Notes: generated from the sequence alone by a model not told the origin. Positions 1-8,167 are shown, counted from the stretch's first letter. The stretch is DNA of 64,000 bases from Aigarchaeota archaeon (GCA_025059205.1 JANXDS010000001.1:202014-266013); one strand, 5' to 3'. Made by a program: numbers and translations.

Positions 1-443
1 TCATGTATGTTGCCCTTTAACTCCTTGATGGTCATGACGTCGGCGAGTGCTTGACAAGGATGGAATTTATCGCTTAAGGCATTGATTACTGGAACCGAGC
101 TATATTTTACCATCTCGGAAAGCGTCTCATGTTTGTAGACTCTTGCAACGACAGCATCCACATAGGCTGATAGAACGCGCATGGTATCGCTTAACGGTTC
201 TCCTCTGCTCAGTTGCATTTCGTTAACGTTGAGCGGTATGCTTTCACCACCAAGTTTCGTTATTGCAACTTGGAATGATACTCTAGTCCTAGTAGATGGT
301 TTTTCAAAAATCAAAACCACAGACTTGCCAGATAGTGGTTTGTTGTCGGGATATCCTTTCTTCTTAAAATTTATAGCCATGTCTATCATGTAAAGTATCT
401 CTTCTGCAGCGTATCCCTCAAAGTCCAAAAAATGTCTAACCAT
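1..443 (-). CDS. argF: Ornithine carbamoyltransferase, 3' part beyond window edge
   Basis: The enzyme makes citrulline from ornithine and carbamoyl phosphate in arginine synthesis. About 147 N-terminal codons are visible on the minus strand before the window ends. The conceptual protein begins MVRHFLDFEGY and carries the carbamoyl-phosphate-binding STRTR motif (in EKPSTRTRVSF) near residue 55, followed by the HPCQALAD motif that separates ornithine from aspartate carbamoyltransferases in practice. The ATG at 443 lies about 28 nt downstream of a TATA-like GCTTAAATATT (467-477), so the mRNA is probably leaderless. It is divergent from the HTH/ATP-cone gene. Confidence 0.93.
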   Translation of the reverse strand, partial: MVRHFLDFEGYAAEEILYMIDMAINFKKKGYPDNKPLSGKSVVLIFEKPSTRTRVSFQVAITKLGGESIPLNVNEMQLSRGEPLSDTMRVLSAYVDAVVARVYKHETLSEMVKYSSVPVINALSDKFHPCQALADVMTIKELKGNIH

Positions 444-466
444 GTCCCAAAATCGTATTACACATC

Positions 467-477
467 AATATTTAAGC
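467..477 (-). promoter_or_regulatory. TATA-box promoter of argF
   Basis: GCTTAAATATT on the minus strand sits about 28 nt before the argF ATG at 443, the spacing expected for an archaeal leaderless transcript. Seen by eye only. Confidence 0.5.
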
Positions 478-592
478 GTACTAACTAGTGATACACCGGT
501 AACCTTATCTTAATTATCGTCTACAGTGTAACGTGACATAGGGGGCGATTCTTATATCTGTCGATGAGGAAGGTAGGACACTTGATAGGATA

Positions 593-2392
593 TTGGAAGC
601 ATTGGCATCGCCCATAAGGATTGAGATGCTTAAGCAGCTCTCAAAACAAGATATGAACTACACAGAATTAATACGCTCGGTAGGTATGAACCCGCAGAAG
701 GATGCAGGAAAATTTTCTTACCACTTAAAGAAGTTATTTAGTTCAAAACTAATAAGAATTAACGAGAAGACAAAACTTTACGAGCTTTCACACAGCGGCA
801 GGATAACGCTTGAAGCAATAGAACAAGTAAAGAGGAAACTAGCCGGCTCAGATTTGCTAATCGTCCGACGTAGTGAATGCTCGATAGAGCCATTCGATAA
901 AAATAAGATAGTGAATGCTTTGGTTAAGGAAGCAGGAATGCCAGCAAAGCTTGCTCACAAAATTGCGTGCATTGTTGAAGAAAAGCTTCTTGACCTTAGA
1001 ATAGATTATCTCTCCGCTCCTTTAATCAGGGAGCTTGTAAATTCCGTTTTGATAGACCAGGGTTTGGAGAAGTATAGGCACAAATTAACAAGAGTAGGGA
1101 TGCCAATTTACGACGTCACCCAGACAATCAAGAATGCATCAAAGCAAGGTGGAACAAACATTGTCGTGAAGACTGCGGCAAACTCGGTTTTAAAGGAGTA
1201 CGTCTTACTTAATGTGCTACCAAGAAACGTAGCCGATGCTCACCTTTCTGGGACAATAGACATTTGCTTTCTAGAATCATGGGCCACCTCAGTTTACGGT
1301 AAGGTATACGATGTGAATATGCTAAATAAAGCTGAAAGTAATGTAGACGTATGCGAGACGCTTACAGCAAGTATCATGGAAGATATATTTGCCGTGGAGA
1401 AGGAGTTCATTCTTCATAATCTTGAAGACGTTATAGCTAACAAAAAATTATTAAAACAGATTACCTCGGCACTCCTAAAAATCTCCTCTTTGAGAACATT
1501 TGAAGAGCATAAATTTGTTATCAACATCGCTGAGGACCTGGAATATATGAAAGACTTTATGGAGGCTTTTGACAAACATCAAAAGAATAACGTTTCCATC
1601 GTGGTAGGTAAAGATTTAATCGAAAAGGTGTCCGCGCATTACGTTTCCAAGGACAGTCTTGAGCTAATATTCACAAATAGTTCTAAATCAGAGGTCTTGG
1701 CTAGTAATGGATACAAAGTCTCCATTAAGGATTCAGAAAACTTTCAGCGTTTTCTATGCGGTGTGGCTGCAGTTAACGTGCCAAGGTTGGCGCTACAATG
1801 TGCGGGTAGCGAAGAAGAATTCATGGAGTCTTTGAGGAGGACGGTACAACTCGTCATAACAGCCTTCATAAAGAAGATGAATCTAACAAATACGCTTTAT
1901 GGGGATGTAAACATCAAACACCACTTCGTAATATCGCCATGCGGCATGTTCGAAGCAATAAAGTGTTTAACGGGAGAGTATCCGACCAGTGGTTCTTCGG
2001 ATATCCTGCTGAATGTGTTGAGGGAGATGGTTAAGTTAGCATTGAAGAGTTCTAAGAAGGGCTTTCAGATAGGTGTCACCAATACCTGTCCACTACAATC
2101 TTCTAAGAGGATGATAAAATCCGATATTGACAAATTCGGATTTAAAAAAATATCAAGCCTATCACCCTATTCAGTTACGTCCAACTTTGTCTATTCGACT
2201 ACTATCGTGCCCTACGATATGAAAATGCCGCAGGAAGATAGGCTACAGTTCGAGACAAAAGTTGCCAAAGTTTTGAACGGCGGTTACATGGTGATGCTGT
2301 CCAAACCTTCAAAGGATAAAAATATTCAAGAATCCGTTGAGCTTGCCAAGAAGTACTTAGAAGAAGGCTGCGATTCTTTAAAATTCATTTAG
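593..2392 (+). CDS. ArsR-type HTH / ATP-cone / NrdD-like protein
   Basis: Residues 1-70 form a winged helix of ArsR type (EALASPIRIEMLKQL, then FSYHLKKL recognition region). Residues about 87-175 match an ATP-cone (LIVRRSECSIEPFDKNKIVNAL), the nucleotide-sensing module of ribonucleotide reductases and of the repressor NrdR. The remaining ~400 residues have faint similarity to anaerobic ribonucleotide reductase NrdD (LPRNVADAHLSGTIDICFL resembles its AHLxGxIHIHDL region). The C-terminus has no glycyl-radical RxCGYxG motif, so catalysis is unlikely. I infer a nucleotide-responsive regulator, perhaps of RNR genes; a class II RNR gene lies at the other end of the window. The TTG start at 593 is uncertain. 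A TATA-like TCTTATATC at 549-557 would place transcription start near 581. The 3' end overlaps the NAC gene by 8 bp. Confidence 0.75.
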   Translation: MEALASPIRIEMLKQLSKQDMNYTELIRSVGMNPQKDAGKFSYHLKKLFSSKLIRINEKTKLYELSHSGRITLEAIEQVKRKLAGSDLLIVRRSECSIEPFDKNKIVNALVKEAGMPAKLAHKIACIVEEKLLDLRIDYLSAPLIRELVNSVLIDQGLEKYRHKLTRVGMPIYDVTQTIKNASKQGGTNIVVKTAANSVLKEYVLLNVLPRNVADAHLSGTIDICFLESWATSVYGKVYDVNMLNKAESNVDVCETLTASIMEDIFAVEKEFILHNLEDVIANKKLLKQITSALLKISSLRTFEEHKFVINIAEDLEYMKDFMEAFDKHQKNNVSIVVGKDLIEKVSAHYVSKDSLELIFTNSSKSEVLASNGYKVSIKDSENFQRFLCGVAAVNVPRLALQCAGSEEEFMESLRRTVQLVITAFIKKMNLTNTLYGDVNIKHHFVISPCGMFEAIKCLTGEYPTSGSSDILLNVLREMVKLALKSSKKGFQIGVTNTCPLQSSKRMIKSDIDKFGFKKISSLSPYSVTSNFVYSTTIVPYDMKMPQEDRLQFETKVAKVLNGGYMVMLSKPSKDKNIQESVELAKKYLEEGCDSLKFI

Positions 2393-2768
2393 ACTTCAGT
2401 AAGAGTATGGCCTTTGCCAAGTCTCCGCCTACTTCTATGAGCGCCCTCTTCGCCTCTTCCTCAGATACGCCTGCCTGTAGTGCTACGATTGTTATGTCTT
2501 CCGGTGAAGGCTCATAGGTCTGAACTCTGGCCTCACTTATGGCGGCCTTTTTTTCAGAAACTTCGCCCCCTATGATCTGGTAGACTTTTTCTTCACCGAC
2601 CTGCAAAACTACGACAGTCGGATCCTTTATTACTACCTCCTTGTCCGGCAAGCGGATCAGCACTTCCTTAGCAACGTTTTGCTCCGTCACGTCGAGACCC
2701 AAACTACTGAGCAGCTTTGATTGCATCCTTCTAAGCTCGCGCGAACTCAGCTTCCTCATAATTTTCAC
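2385..2768 (-). CDS. nac: Nascent polypeptide-associated complex alpha homologue
   Basis: Archaeal NAC is a homodimeric ribosome-associated factor that binds nascent chains near the exit tunnel. At 127 aa it has the family's usual size: a basic RRMQSKLLSSLG N-terminus, a NAC beta-barrel at about 30-75 (VVIKDPTVVVLQVGEEKVYQIIG), and a C-terminal UBA domain from about 88 (EDITIVALQAGVSEEEAKRAL). The first ATG lies inside the upstream PUA gene, giving a 38-nt overlap. A start at the ATG of residue 4 is also possible. It is the last gene of an mbf1–hflX–PUA–nac series, all on the minus strand. Confidence 0.93.
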   Translation of the reverse strand: MKIMRKLSSRELRRMQSKLLSSLGLDVTEQNVAKEVLIRLPDKEVVIKDPTVVVLQVGEEKVYQIIGGEVSEKKAAISEARVQTYEPSPEDITIVALQAGVSEEEAKRALIEVGGDLAKAILLLKSK

Positions 2769-3216
2769 CCCTAACCTTTCTAACCCTCACAGCAAGACCC
2801 CGTTTAAACCTACCCATCTCACAACCACTAATTACGGCCCTACCCACCGCCAATACCTCGCCCTTATCATTTTCTATGATAACCTCCTCGCCGGGTAAAA
2901 TTTTTGGGTCAGCCTGAAGAACATGTTTAGAAAATAGAGACCTCCCCCCTCTGATGAATCTAATAGCATCGTTTGATGCAACGACTTTAAACCTGCCGGA
3001 TGGTAGCAAAGCCCTTAACCTCATAGCGCCTTCAATCGTTAAGGCTATTAAACCATCGTTACTCCTAACGGTCGCCAAAAGCTTACCGTTTAAGTAGATC
3101 CTCTTGGGTTTGCCTGTACGTTTTGACACCTCAACCACAGTGCCGTCCGGGAAAAGCTGCTCGCCTACGTTCGCACCAAATTGATAATTTGAAATCGCCC
3201 TGACTACGTCCAACAA
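2731..3216 (-). CDS. PUA-domain RNA-binding protein
   Basis: A 161-aa protein with a C-terminal PUA domain (about residues 76-150: FKVVASNDAIRFIRGGRSLF through VLAVGRAVISGCEM), the RNA-binding fold of archaeosine transglycosylases and pseudouridine synthases. No catalytic domain is present. The N-terminal ~70 residues resemble the pre-PUA region of such proteins. A stand-alone PUA gene directly before nac is a recurrent archaeal arrangement as I recall it. Translation starts at TTG 3216, 1 nt after the hflX stop, so coupling is likely. RNA target unknown. Confidence 0.8.
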   Translation of the reverse strand: MLDVVRAISNYQFGANVGEQLFPDGTVVEVSKRTGKPKRIYLNGKLLATVRSNDGLIALTIEGAMRLRALLPSGRFKVVASNDAIRFIRGGRSLFSKHVLQADPKILPGEEVIIENDKGEVLAVGRAVISGCEMGRFKRGLAVRVRKVRGENYEEAEFARA

Positions 3217-3217
3217 A

Positions 3218-4471
3218 TCAACTACCCTCTATCCTGAACGATTTAACCAAGCTGAGCCTCTTCAGCTTTTCGGCCAGGTAATTAGGCGCCTCGACCTTCA
3301 ACTCTATGAACCCGTTGTCGTATCTCAACTCTAAAACGTTCGATCTCTTATATATCTCTGACAAAACTTTTGCAGAACTTTCGTCGCTCCCGTCTAATTT
3401 GGCCGTTGCGACCACGTAATTTCCCATCATCGAAGCTATAGTTTGCTCCAAAATGTCTATGTTAGTACGGTACAGGGCCGATATCATTACGTAGGGTAGT
3501 GTCAAGCCAAGCCTTTCAACCTTTTTTTCAGCATCGCCCACGAGGTCTATCTTATTTAGTACGATGAGCATCGGTATGGAGTGAGCTCCTATTGAACCCA
3601 AAGTTTCTAATGAATATGCGATCTTTTCCTTGATGGTCTCTACGGGTTCCGAAAGATCTGCGACCAAAAGTATTAAGTCAGAGAACAGAATCTCGCTCAG
3701 CGTAGAGTGAAACGCGTCGATGAGCATTGAAGGCAAGTTTTTGATGAATCCAACAGTATCTGATAAGAATGCACTCCTGCCCTTTATCTTGACGAGCCTG
3801 ACCGTCGTAGATAGTGTGGTAAAGAGTCTGTTATCAACGGGCACGTTCTCTGATGCTAGTACGTTAAAGAGCGTCGATTTACCCGCATTAGTATAGCCAA
3901 CGAGCGATATCGTTGGAATTCCGTACTTTTCCCTTCGAAGTCTGAACAACTCGCGTCTTTTCTTTATGCTGGCCAGCTTGTTAGTCAATGTATGTATTCT
4001 TCTGTTAATCTCGTTGTAGTAAACGTCAGCCTCATAAGCACCTAGTCCATGGAAGCCTGGTTGCTCCCCCATTTTCGCAAGCCGGACTTTTTCCCTGGCC
4101 CTCGAGAGCTCATACTTCAGCTCCGCTAGCTTGATTTGCAGCTTAGCCTCTTTTGATGAAGCGTGGAGAGAAAATATCTCAAGTATCAACTGGATTCTCG
4201 ACATTACAGGGACGCCGAGGGCTTTTGCTAGATTATATTCTTGGACGGTCTTTATATCGTTCTCGAAGATTACCTTTTCTATGTTGAACTTTTTGATGGC
4301 TTTCTTTAACTCCTCCAACTTCCCCGGACCGATGTTATACTTCGGGTGCGGATAGCGACTTTGCACGAGCTCGTATACCACTTCATAACCAGCAGTCAGG
4401 CATAACTCTCTAAGCTCGTCCAAGTTTGGCTTCTCGCCAGGCTGTACGCGATGAATTATCGCTACCCTCAA
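3218..4471 (-). CDS. hflX: GTPase HflX
   Basis: HflX is a translational GTPase that binds the large ribosomal subunit and can split stalled ribosomes. The protein has the glycine-rich HflX N-domain (YNIGPGKLEELKKAI at about 45-58), a long basic helical linker, then a G domain with P-loop VGYTNAGKSTLFNVL near residue 195, DTVGFI (G3) near 238 and NKID (G4) near 310. Its 417 aa match archaeal and bacterial family members. The start is TTG at 4471. It lies 31 nt after mbf1 and 1 nt before the PUA gene. Confidence 0.95.
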   Translation of the reverse strand: MRVAIIHRVQPGEKPNLDELRELCLTAGYEVVYELVQSRYPHPKYNIGPGKLEELKKAIKKFNIEKVIFENDIKTVQEYNLAKALGVPVMSRIQLILEIFSLHASSKEAKLQIKLAELKYELSRAREKVRLAKMGEQPGFHGLGAYEADVYYNEINRRIHTLTNKLASIKKRRELFRLRREKYGIPTISLVGYTNAGKSTLFNVLASENVPVDNRLFTTLSTTVRLVKIKGRSAFLSDTVGFIKNLPSMLIDAFHSTLSEILFSDLILLVADLSEPVETIKEKIAYSLETLGSIGAHSIPMLIVLNKIDLVGDAEKKVERLGLTLPYVMISALYRTNIDILEQTIASMMGNYVVATAKLDGSDESSAKVLSEIYKRSNVLELRYDNGFIELKVEAPNYLAEKLKRLSLVKSFRIEGS

Positions 4472-4502
4472 AGGCTTATGTGTAGTACTTCTATGAGTTA
4501 TA

Positions 4503-4880
4503 TCAACTTTCCCTCTCTTCTGCTCCGAGTTTCTTCAAAACGTCGCCTAGCGTATACCCGCTAGGTTGCGGTTTGTTGAGGAACGGCCCATAATGGTAAT
4601 CCTCCATCACCTCTTCTATTATCTGGATCTTCAAAAATTTCTCGAGCCTTCTAGCAAGCTCGATAGATGGTTTGACCTCTCCCTGCTCAATTTTCTTGAT
4701 TAGTGTTACTTTTTCGTTTAATTGTGCGGCAAGCTCTTCTTGTGACAAACCCATGCGCTCCCTTGCATTTCTTATCCTTACGTGGAACCCCTCCACGTAA
4801 TCGATCTTTTCCGTAGGCATAAGGCCTTTTTGGGCCACACCCCTCTTAGGTTCAGCCCTTTTTTGAGGCTTAGAAACCAT
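4503..4880 (-). CDS. Multiprotein bridging factor 1-like HTH protein, no zinc ribbon
   Basis: MBF1 is an archaeal/eukaryotic coactivator homologue that in archaea associates with the translation machinery. Residues about 30-95 are a Cro/C1-type HTH (VRIRNARERMGLSQEELAAQL ... EQGEVKPSIELARRLEKFL), and the tail (GYTLGDVLKKL) is typical of archaeal MBF1. The usual N-terminal CxxC zinc ribbon is absent: the first 28 residues are basic and contain no cysteine. An in-frame stop just upstream of the ATG rules out a simple missed extension. Probably the first gene of the hflX–PUA–nac operon. Confidence 0.85.
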   Translation of the reverse strand: MVSKPQKRAEPKRGVAQKGLMPTEKIDYVEGFHVRIRNARERMGLSQEELAAQLNEKVTLIKKIEQGEVKPSIELARRLEKFLKIQIIEEVMEDYHYGPFLNKPQPSGYTLGDVLKKLGAEERES

Positions 4881-4910
4881 GCTGATTCACTAAAAGTACT
4901 CAAAACGCCC

Positions 4911-4923
4911 TAATATATTTATG
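4911..4923 (-). promoter_or_regulatory. TATA-box promoter of the mbf1–hflX–PUA–nac series
   Basis: CATAAATATATTA on the minus strand is centred about 36 nt before the mbf1 ATG, implying a leader of about 9 nt. Confidence 0.55.
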
Positions 4924-4970
4924 CGAGAATCATCGATGTGTTAGGATTAAACGCTTAATTTTAACGGTAG

Positions 4971-5702
4971 GTGTGTAAAGTTCGTATGATCTTCGTGGAT
5001 AGTAAAGAGGCGTCAAAAAGTAAGAAAGTACTCGATATGCTGACGAGCGTACTGGGCCAACAGGTTGGTGTAAAAAACCTAGAGGTTGGAGATTATCTCC
5101 TTGACGGCACCGAGGGTATGGCCGTCATCGAGAGGAAAACCATAACAGATTTGCTAAGTTCTTTGAAACCTGATGAATCGGGCCGTGGAAGGATATGGTC
5201 CCAGTTAGATAGGTTCTCCGAGATGAACTCCTTCGAAAAGATTCTGGTAATCGAGGGATGGCTGGGCGCGATAAGAAGGATGACAGAATGGAATGAGGCC
5301 AGCGTCTACAGGGCGATAGAGAGCATTCAGAGGAGTTACGAGATAGTGGTCGTTCATACACCAGATTGGAAAGGGACTGGAGCCTATGTGATAGCAAAAT
5401 ATAAAAGCCTCTTGGAGAAACCGGAGCCAAGGGACATAAGACTTCGGGCAAGCTCTGTTTCTATGACGCCGGAACAACAAGCACTCTACGTAGTGGAGGG
5501 GCTTCCAAGGGTTGGACCTAGCCTAGCCAAGGCTCTTCTCAAGACTTATGGGTCCGTGAAGAACGTATTCGACTCGTTGGCCTCGAAGCCCGTTGAACTC
5601 TTGAGGGATGAGGTTGCTAAGTTTTTGGGCAGAAAACCCCCAGAGGCTGTTATAAAGAATGCTAAGGATATTATCGTAAGAGAAGTAAAGTTAGAAGAAT
5701 AG
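4971..5702 (+). CDS. xpf: Short archaeal XPF/Mus81-family structure-specific endonuclease
   Basis: It cleaves 3'-flap and related branched DNA. The ERCC4 nuclease domain occupies residues ~6-150, with the catalytic GDY...ERKTITDLLSSL signature (ERKxxxD at about 53-59). A helix-hairpin-helix pair follows at ~170-230 (VEGLPRVGPSLAKALLKTYG). At 243 aa it is the short, helicase-less form known from Crenarchaeota, which works with PCNA. The GTG at 4971 is the longest start; the ATG at 4986 (residue 6, beginning MIFVDSKE) fits the family N-terminus equally well. Divergent from mbf1. Confidence 0.92.
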   Translation: MCKVRMIFVDSKEASKSKKVLDMLTSVLGQQVGVKNLEVGDYLLDGTEGMAVIERKTITDLLSSLKPDESGRGRIWSQLDRFSEMNSFEKILVIEGWLGAIRRMTEWNEASVYRAIESIQRSYEIVVVHTPDWKGTGAYVIAKYKSLLEKPEPRDIRLRASSVSMTPEQQALYVVEGLPRVGPSLAKALLKTYGSVKNVFDSLASKPVELLRDEVAKFLGRKPPEAVIKNAKDIIVREVKLEE

Positions 5703-5731
5703 GTTCAAGGGCTGAATATGTGTTATCTAGG

Positions 5732-6571
5732 CTAAACTAAGTTACCGAGTAGCAGCGACGCTACAGTAGCGACTGTGATTATAAGTAAGGTTTCGAGTGA
5801 TATTTTCTTCCAACTCACTCGAGATTTCTTAGAGCGGTATCTGATGAGGTACGCATTCATTAAACCGACGATCATAAGCGCCATTATGATATTCGCTGGT
5901 TTTGGCATAATTATGTATACGGTAATAGGTATGCTGCCTGCCAAAAAAGTAGTCGCGCCGCATATGAGCGCGGCATAAAAATTAGACAGCCTTACTTCCT
6001 TATGGAGCAACATGAACAGTCTCTTGACCAACATGAGGGACTTATTACGTTCATTTTTGTCAGGAATGTCACTCAAGCTGAACCTCATCAAAATTTGAAT
6101 GGACCTTATGTCCGCTAAATCCTCCGTTATTCCACCTAAGAGAAAACTCGAGAAGTTCGTTATGGCTACCGCTACCAGCGTTAGAAGAGCCGCGAATGTT
6201 GTGGCGTTAGCAATTAGCCCAGACAGGAAAACGGAAAGGACTACGACAAGTCCTGCCACGGACCCGTCTACGAGACCGGCTACGACTTCAAGTATAGGTT
6301 CCCTTTTCAACAAAAGGTTCCTCCATTCCTTACCCAGCTTTAGACCTTGAAGCGTCGGTCGGATGTAATCGCCCTCTTCGACTATCAACCCTTCAGAAAC
6401 CATCTCTTTTAATGCCTTATCCAAGTCACTCGCTTCTACGCAGACATGGTCAGCACAAATTTCATCAATGCGTTTTTTGAGGAGAGCCTTATGCGTACTT
6501 GATCCTCTTTTCAAGTTTAATAGAATAAACACTTTTATAACATCGGGCAATTCTTGAACTTCAAAGGACAC
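5732..6571 (-). CDS. Winged-helix domain fused to VIT1/CCC1-like membrane protein
   Basis: Residues ~10-85 look like a winged helix (VFILLNLKRGSSTHKALLKKR ... ALKEMVSEGLIVEEGDYIRPT). From residue 90 the protein resembles the VIT1/CCC1 iron/manganese transporter family: EVVAGLVDGSVAGLVVVLS matches the first helix with its conserved Glu and Asp-Gly, followed by FAALLTLVAVAITNFSSFLLGG and three more hydrophobic helices. Five membrane segments are expected in that family. The cytoplasmic metal-binding loop is short here. The GTG start at 6571 begins MSFEVQ. It could be a metal transporter with a regulatory domain, or a membrane-bound regulator. Confidence 0.7.
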   Translation of the reverse strand: MSFEVQELPDVIKVFILLNLKRGSSTHKALLKKRIDEICADHVCVEASDLDKALKEMVSEGLIVEEGDYIRPTLQGLKLGKEWRNLLLKREPILEVVAGLVDGSVAGLVVVLSVFLSGLIANATTFAALLTLVAVAITNFSSFLLGGITEDLADIRSIQILMRFSLSDIPDKNERNKSLMLVKRLFMLLHKEVRLSNFYAALICGATTFLAGSIPITVYIIMPKPANIIMALMIVGLMNAYLIRYRSKKSRVSWKKISLETLLIITVATVASLLLGNLV

Positions 6572-6807
6572 TCAGCGCTTCACCGCTCGCATTTTAGTGG
6601 ATATGTTTATCGACCTAATAACCCTTCTGCCCTCTGTATAGGCGTCGTTCGCTGGAGATTTGTTAAAAATACCGCCCCAAATTTTTCTTACTTTTAATTC
6701 ATCATGTACAATTTCCAAGCGAGGCCAGCACGACAAATTCGCGTAACAGTTTTAAATTCCCATCACGTTTCACACTTTAAACCTACGACATAAGAGGCTG
6801 GCGTAGA
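6572..6807. other. Divergent intergenic region, nothing further identified
   Basis: These 236 bases separate the minus-strand VIT gene from the plus-strand VTT gene. Short AT-rich tracts could serve as divergent promoters. I see no RNA gene or convincing small ORF. Confidence 0.4.
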
Positions 6808-7428
6808 TTGAATAAGGTGCGTATGCGGAGCAAGCTTTCAGAAGTCTTAGGTATTCCATGGATAAGGTCATCACTAATTTTGGGTGGGATACTTGCGGCC
6901 GTAGGTATAACATTGATTCTGGTCTTCAAGCTTTTGAACCTCGGAAGCTCTTCATTCATTATGGACATAAAGAGTCTCGTTGTAGAGTATGGACTCGTAG
7001 GTATATTCATGGCCACGATACTGGCAGGTACCGTCGTACCAGTCGGGAGCCCGGCACTTGTCGTAGCCGCAGCATCTTTCGGCATTCATCCTATGATTTT
7101 AACGATTGTCGCCACAGCCGGCTTCACAGTGGGTATGGTAGTAAACTACGCTTTGGCCTACGGTCTCGGAAGACCTTTCGTGGTGAAAAAATTAGGAATG
7201 GAAAGACTTGAAGAGATATCTGCTTTGTGGAATCGATGGGGCTGGATAATATACGTGTTATTCGGGATCATACCCGTGCTCCCAGTTGAGTTTTTAGCTT
7301 TATTCTGCGGACTGATAAAGGCACAATTCGACCGCTTCCTTATCTTAAGTTTCATTCCACGTTTGATAGTGTTCACCCTCTTATCCTACTTCGGGATTCA
7401 GCTTGGTCAGTGGCTCGAAATAATGTAA
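6808..7428 (+). CDS. VTT/SNARE-associated (DedA/YqaA-like) membrane protein
   Basis: The protein has an N-terminal helix at ~22-45 and a VTT domain over ~55-200, with several hydrophobic segments. ILAGTVVPVGSPALVVAAASFG and the GRPFVVKKLG loop resemble DedA/YqaA proteins, which act in lipid scrambling or membrane homeostasis. It is 206 aa, typical for the YqaA branch. Possible starts are TTG 6808, GTG 6817 and ATG 6823, all in frame; ATG 6823 (MRSKLSEV) is the simplest. Substrate unknown. Confidence 0.78.
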   Translation: MNKVRMRSKLSEVLGIPWIRSSLILGGILAAVGITLILVFKLLNLGSSSFIMDIKSLVVEYGLVGIFMATILAGTVVPVGSPALVVAAASFGIHPMILTIVATAGFTVGMVVNYALAYGLGRPFVVKKLGMERLEEISALWNRWGWIIYVLFGIIPVLPVEFLALFCGLIKAQFDRFLILSFIPRLIVFTLLSYFGIQLGQWLEIM

Positions 7429-7500
7429 TGTGCCAAAACTTAAAGTCGAGAATACGTTCCGGCAGCTCTCTTACGCCTCAAGAACTATAAGAAAATTAAG

Positions 7501-7590
7501 TGGACCGGCGGGGATTCGAACCCCGGACCTCGCGCAATCCAGCCGAAACGAGGTCGCCAGGCGCGCGATCTTCCGCTGATCTACCGGCCC
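7501..7590 (-). tRNA. tRNA-Ala(GGC) with an 18-nt intron
   Basis: On the minus strand the sequence folds as a tRNA: acceptor GGGCCGG/CCGGUCC with the G3:U70 pair that identifies tRNA-Ala, D stem GAUC/GAUC, anticodon stem CGCGC/GCGCG, T arm CGGGG-UUCGAAU-CCCCG, discriminator A. The anticodon loop is 25 nt instead of 7. Splicing at the canonical 37/38 site leaves CUGGCGU with anticodon GGC; exon CUGG can pair with intron CUGG (two G:U) as the central helix of a bulge-helix-bulge. The mature length is 72 nt. CCA is not encoded. The GGC assignment depends on that splice site. Confidence 0.88.
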
Positions 7591-7633
7591 AATTATAATA
7601 GATAAATTTGTTCGTAGCGTTTAAAGCTTTTCT

Positions 7634-7810
7634 TCAAGTTTTCATTTTTAATGGCTTTAACCATTTATAGGATCTCAGCTTCTTCGAAGCACCAAAACCA
7701 CAAGCGGCGCACCGTCTCTTAAAAACATGAAACGATCTGCGTCCACATCTCCTACAGCGAATATGCACCGGTTTATTTCGCTTTCCGAAGGAAGGTGTGC
7801 CCTTCACCAT
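7634..7810 (-). CDS. rpl37e: 50S ribosomal protein L37e
   Basis: A 58-aa zinc-ribbon protein of the large subunit. The minus-strand frame reads [19 protein letters not shown], followed by [21 protein letters not shown], giving the CxxC...CxxC zinc site at residues 19/22 and 34/37, and ends in a basic tail (WLKPLKMKT). GTPSFGKR is the family's signature N-terminus. ATG at 7810, TGA at 7634-7636. It lies 46 nt after the LSm gene; the LSm–L37e pairing is conserved in archaea. Confidence 0.96.
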   Translation of the reverse strand: MVKGTPSFGKRNKPVHIRCRRCGRRSFHVFKRRCAACGFGASKKLRSYKWLKPLKMKT

Positions 7811-7856
7811 GTTGACTCAAACAGACCGTTAAAATCTTTCTAATAAGCTTATCACA

Positions 7857-8090
7857 CTATTCCTTAGGACTAGTGCTTATCATTATTATATTATCTCCTC
7901 TCACAACTATGGTTCCGATCTGGGTGCTATTATTCTGCTCCAGGACTTCTTCGGCGTTTTCCAAGACTAGGTTTAGATGTTGGTCGTAGCCCTGAAGGAG
8001 ACCCCTGATCAGCTTACCATTCCTGAGCTTTACGAGGACTTTTTCGCCCAAGCTTTTGGAGAGGATCTTTATCGATATGTCACCGGACAT
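7857..8090 (-). CDS. Sm-like (LSm) RNA-binding protein
   Basis: A 77-aa archaeal Sm protein forming heptameric rings that bind U-rich RNA. The Sm1 motif (VLVKLRNGKLIRGLLQGYDQHLNLVLENAEE, residues ~19-49) and Sm2 motif (IGTIVVRGDNIIMIS, ~58-72) are both clear. It is followed by rpl37e in the same direction. The gene begins at ATG 8090 (MSGDISIK), preceded by a short AT-rich promoter-like segment at about 8136-8150. Confidence 0.95.
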   Translation of the reverse strand: MSGDISIKILSKSLGEKVLVKLRNGKLIRGLLQGYDQHLNLVLENAEEVLEQNNSTQIGTIVVRGDNIIMISTSPKE

Positions 8091-8167
8091 ACTTCACACA
8101 ACCTCTTGCTCTATGCACCCTCTAATATTTCTTTCAATAATTAAATTTATCGTTCGAACGACGATAT

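Noticed and set aside
5125-5480. Minus-strand frames inside the XPF gene
   Set aside because: They are fully antisense to the ERCC4 nuclease coding region and show no recognisable protein features.
7501-7590. Reading the intron-containing tRNA as tRNA-Ser(GGA)
   Set aside because: A CUGGAUU loop at the 3' side would give GGA, but the G3:U70 pair and the short variable loop fit Ala and not Ser, which needs a long variable arm.
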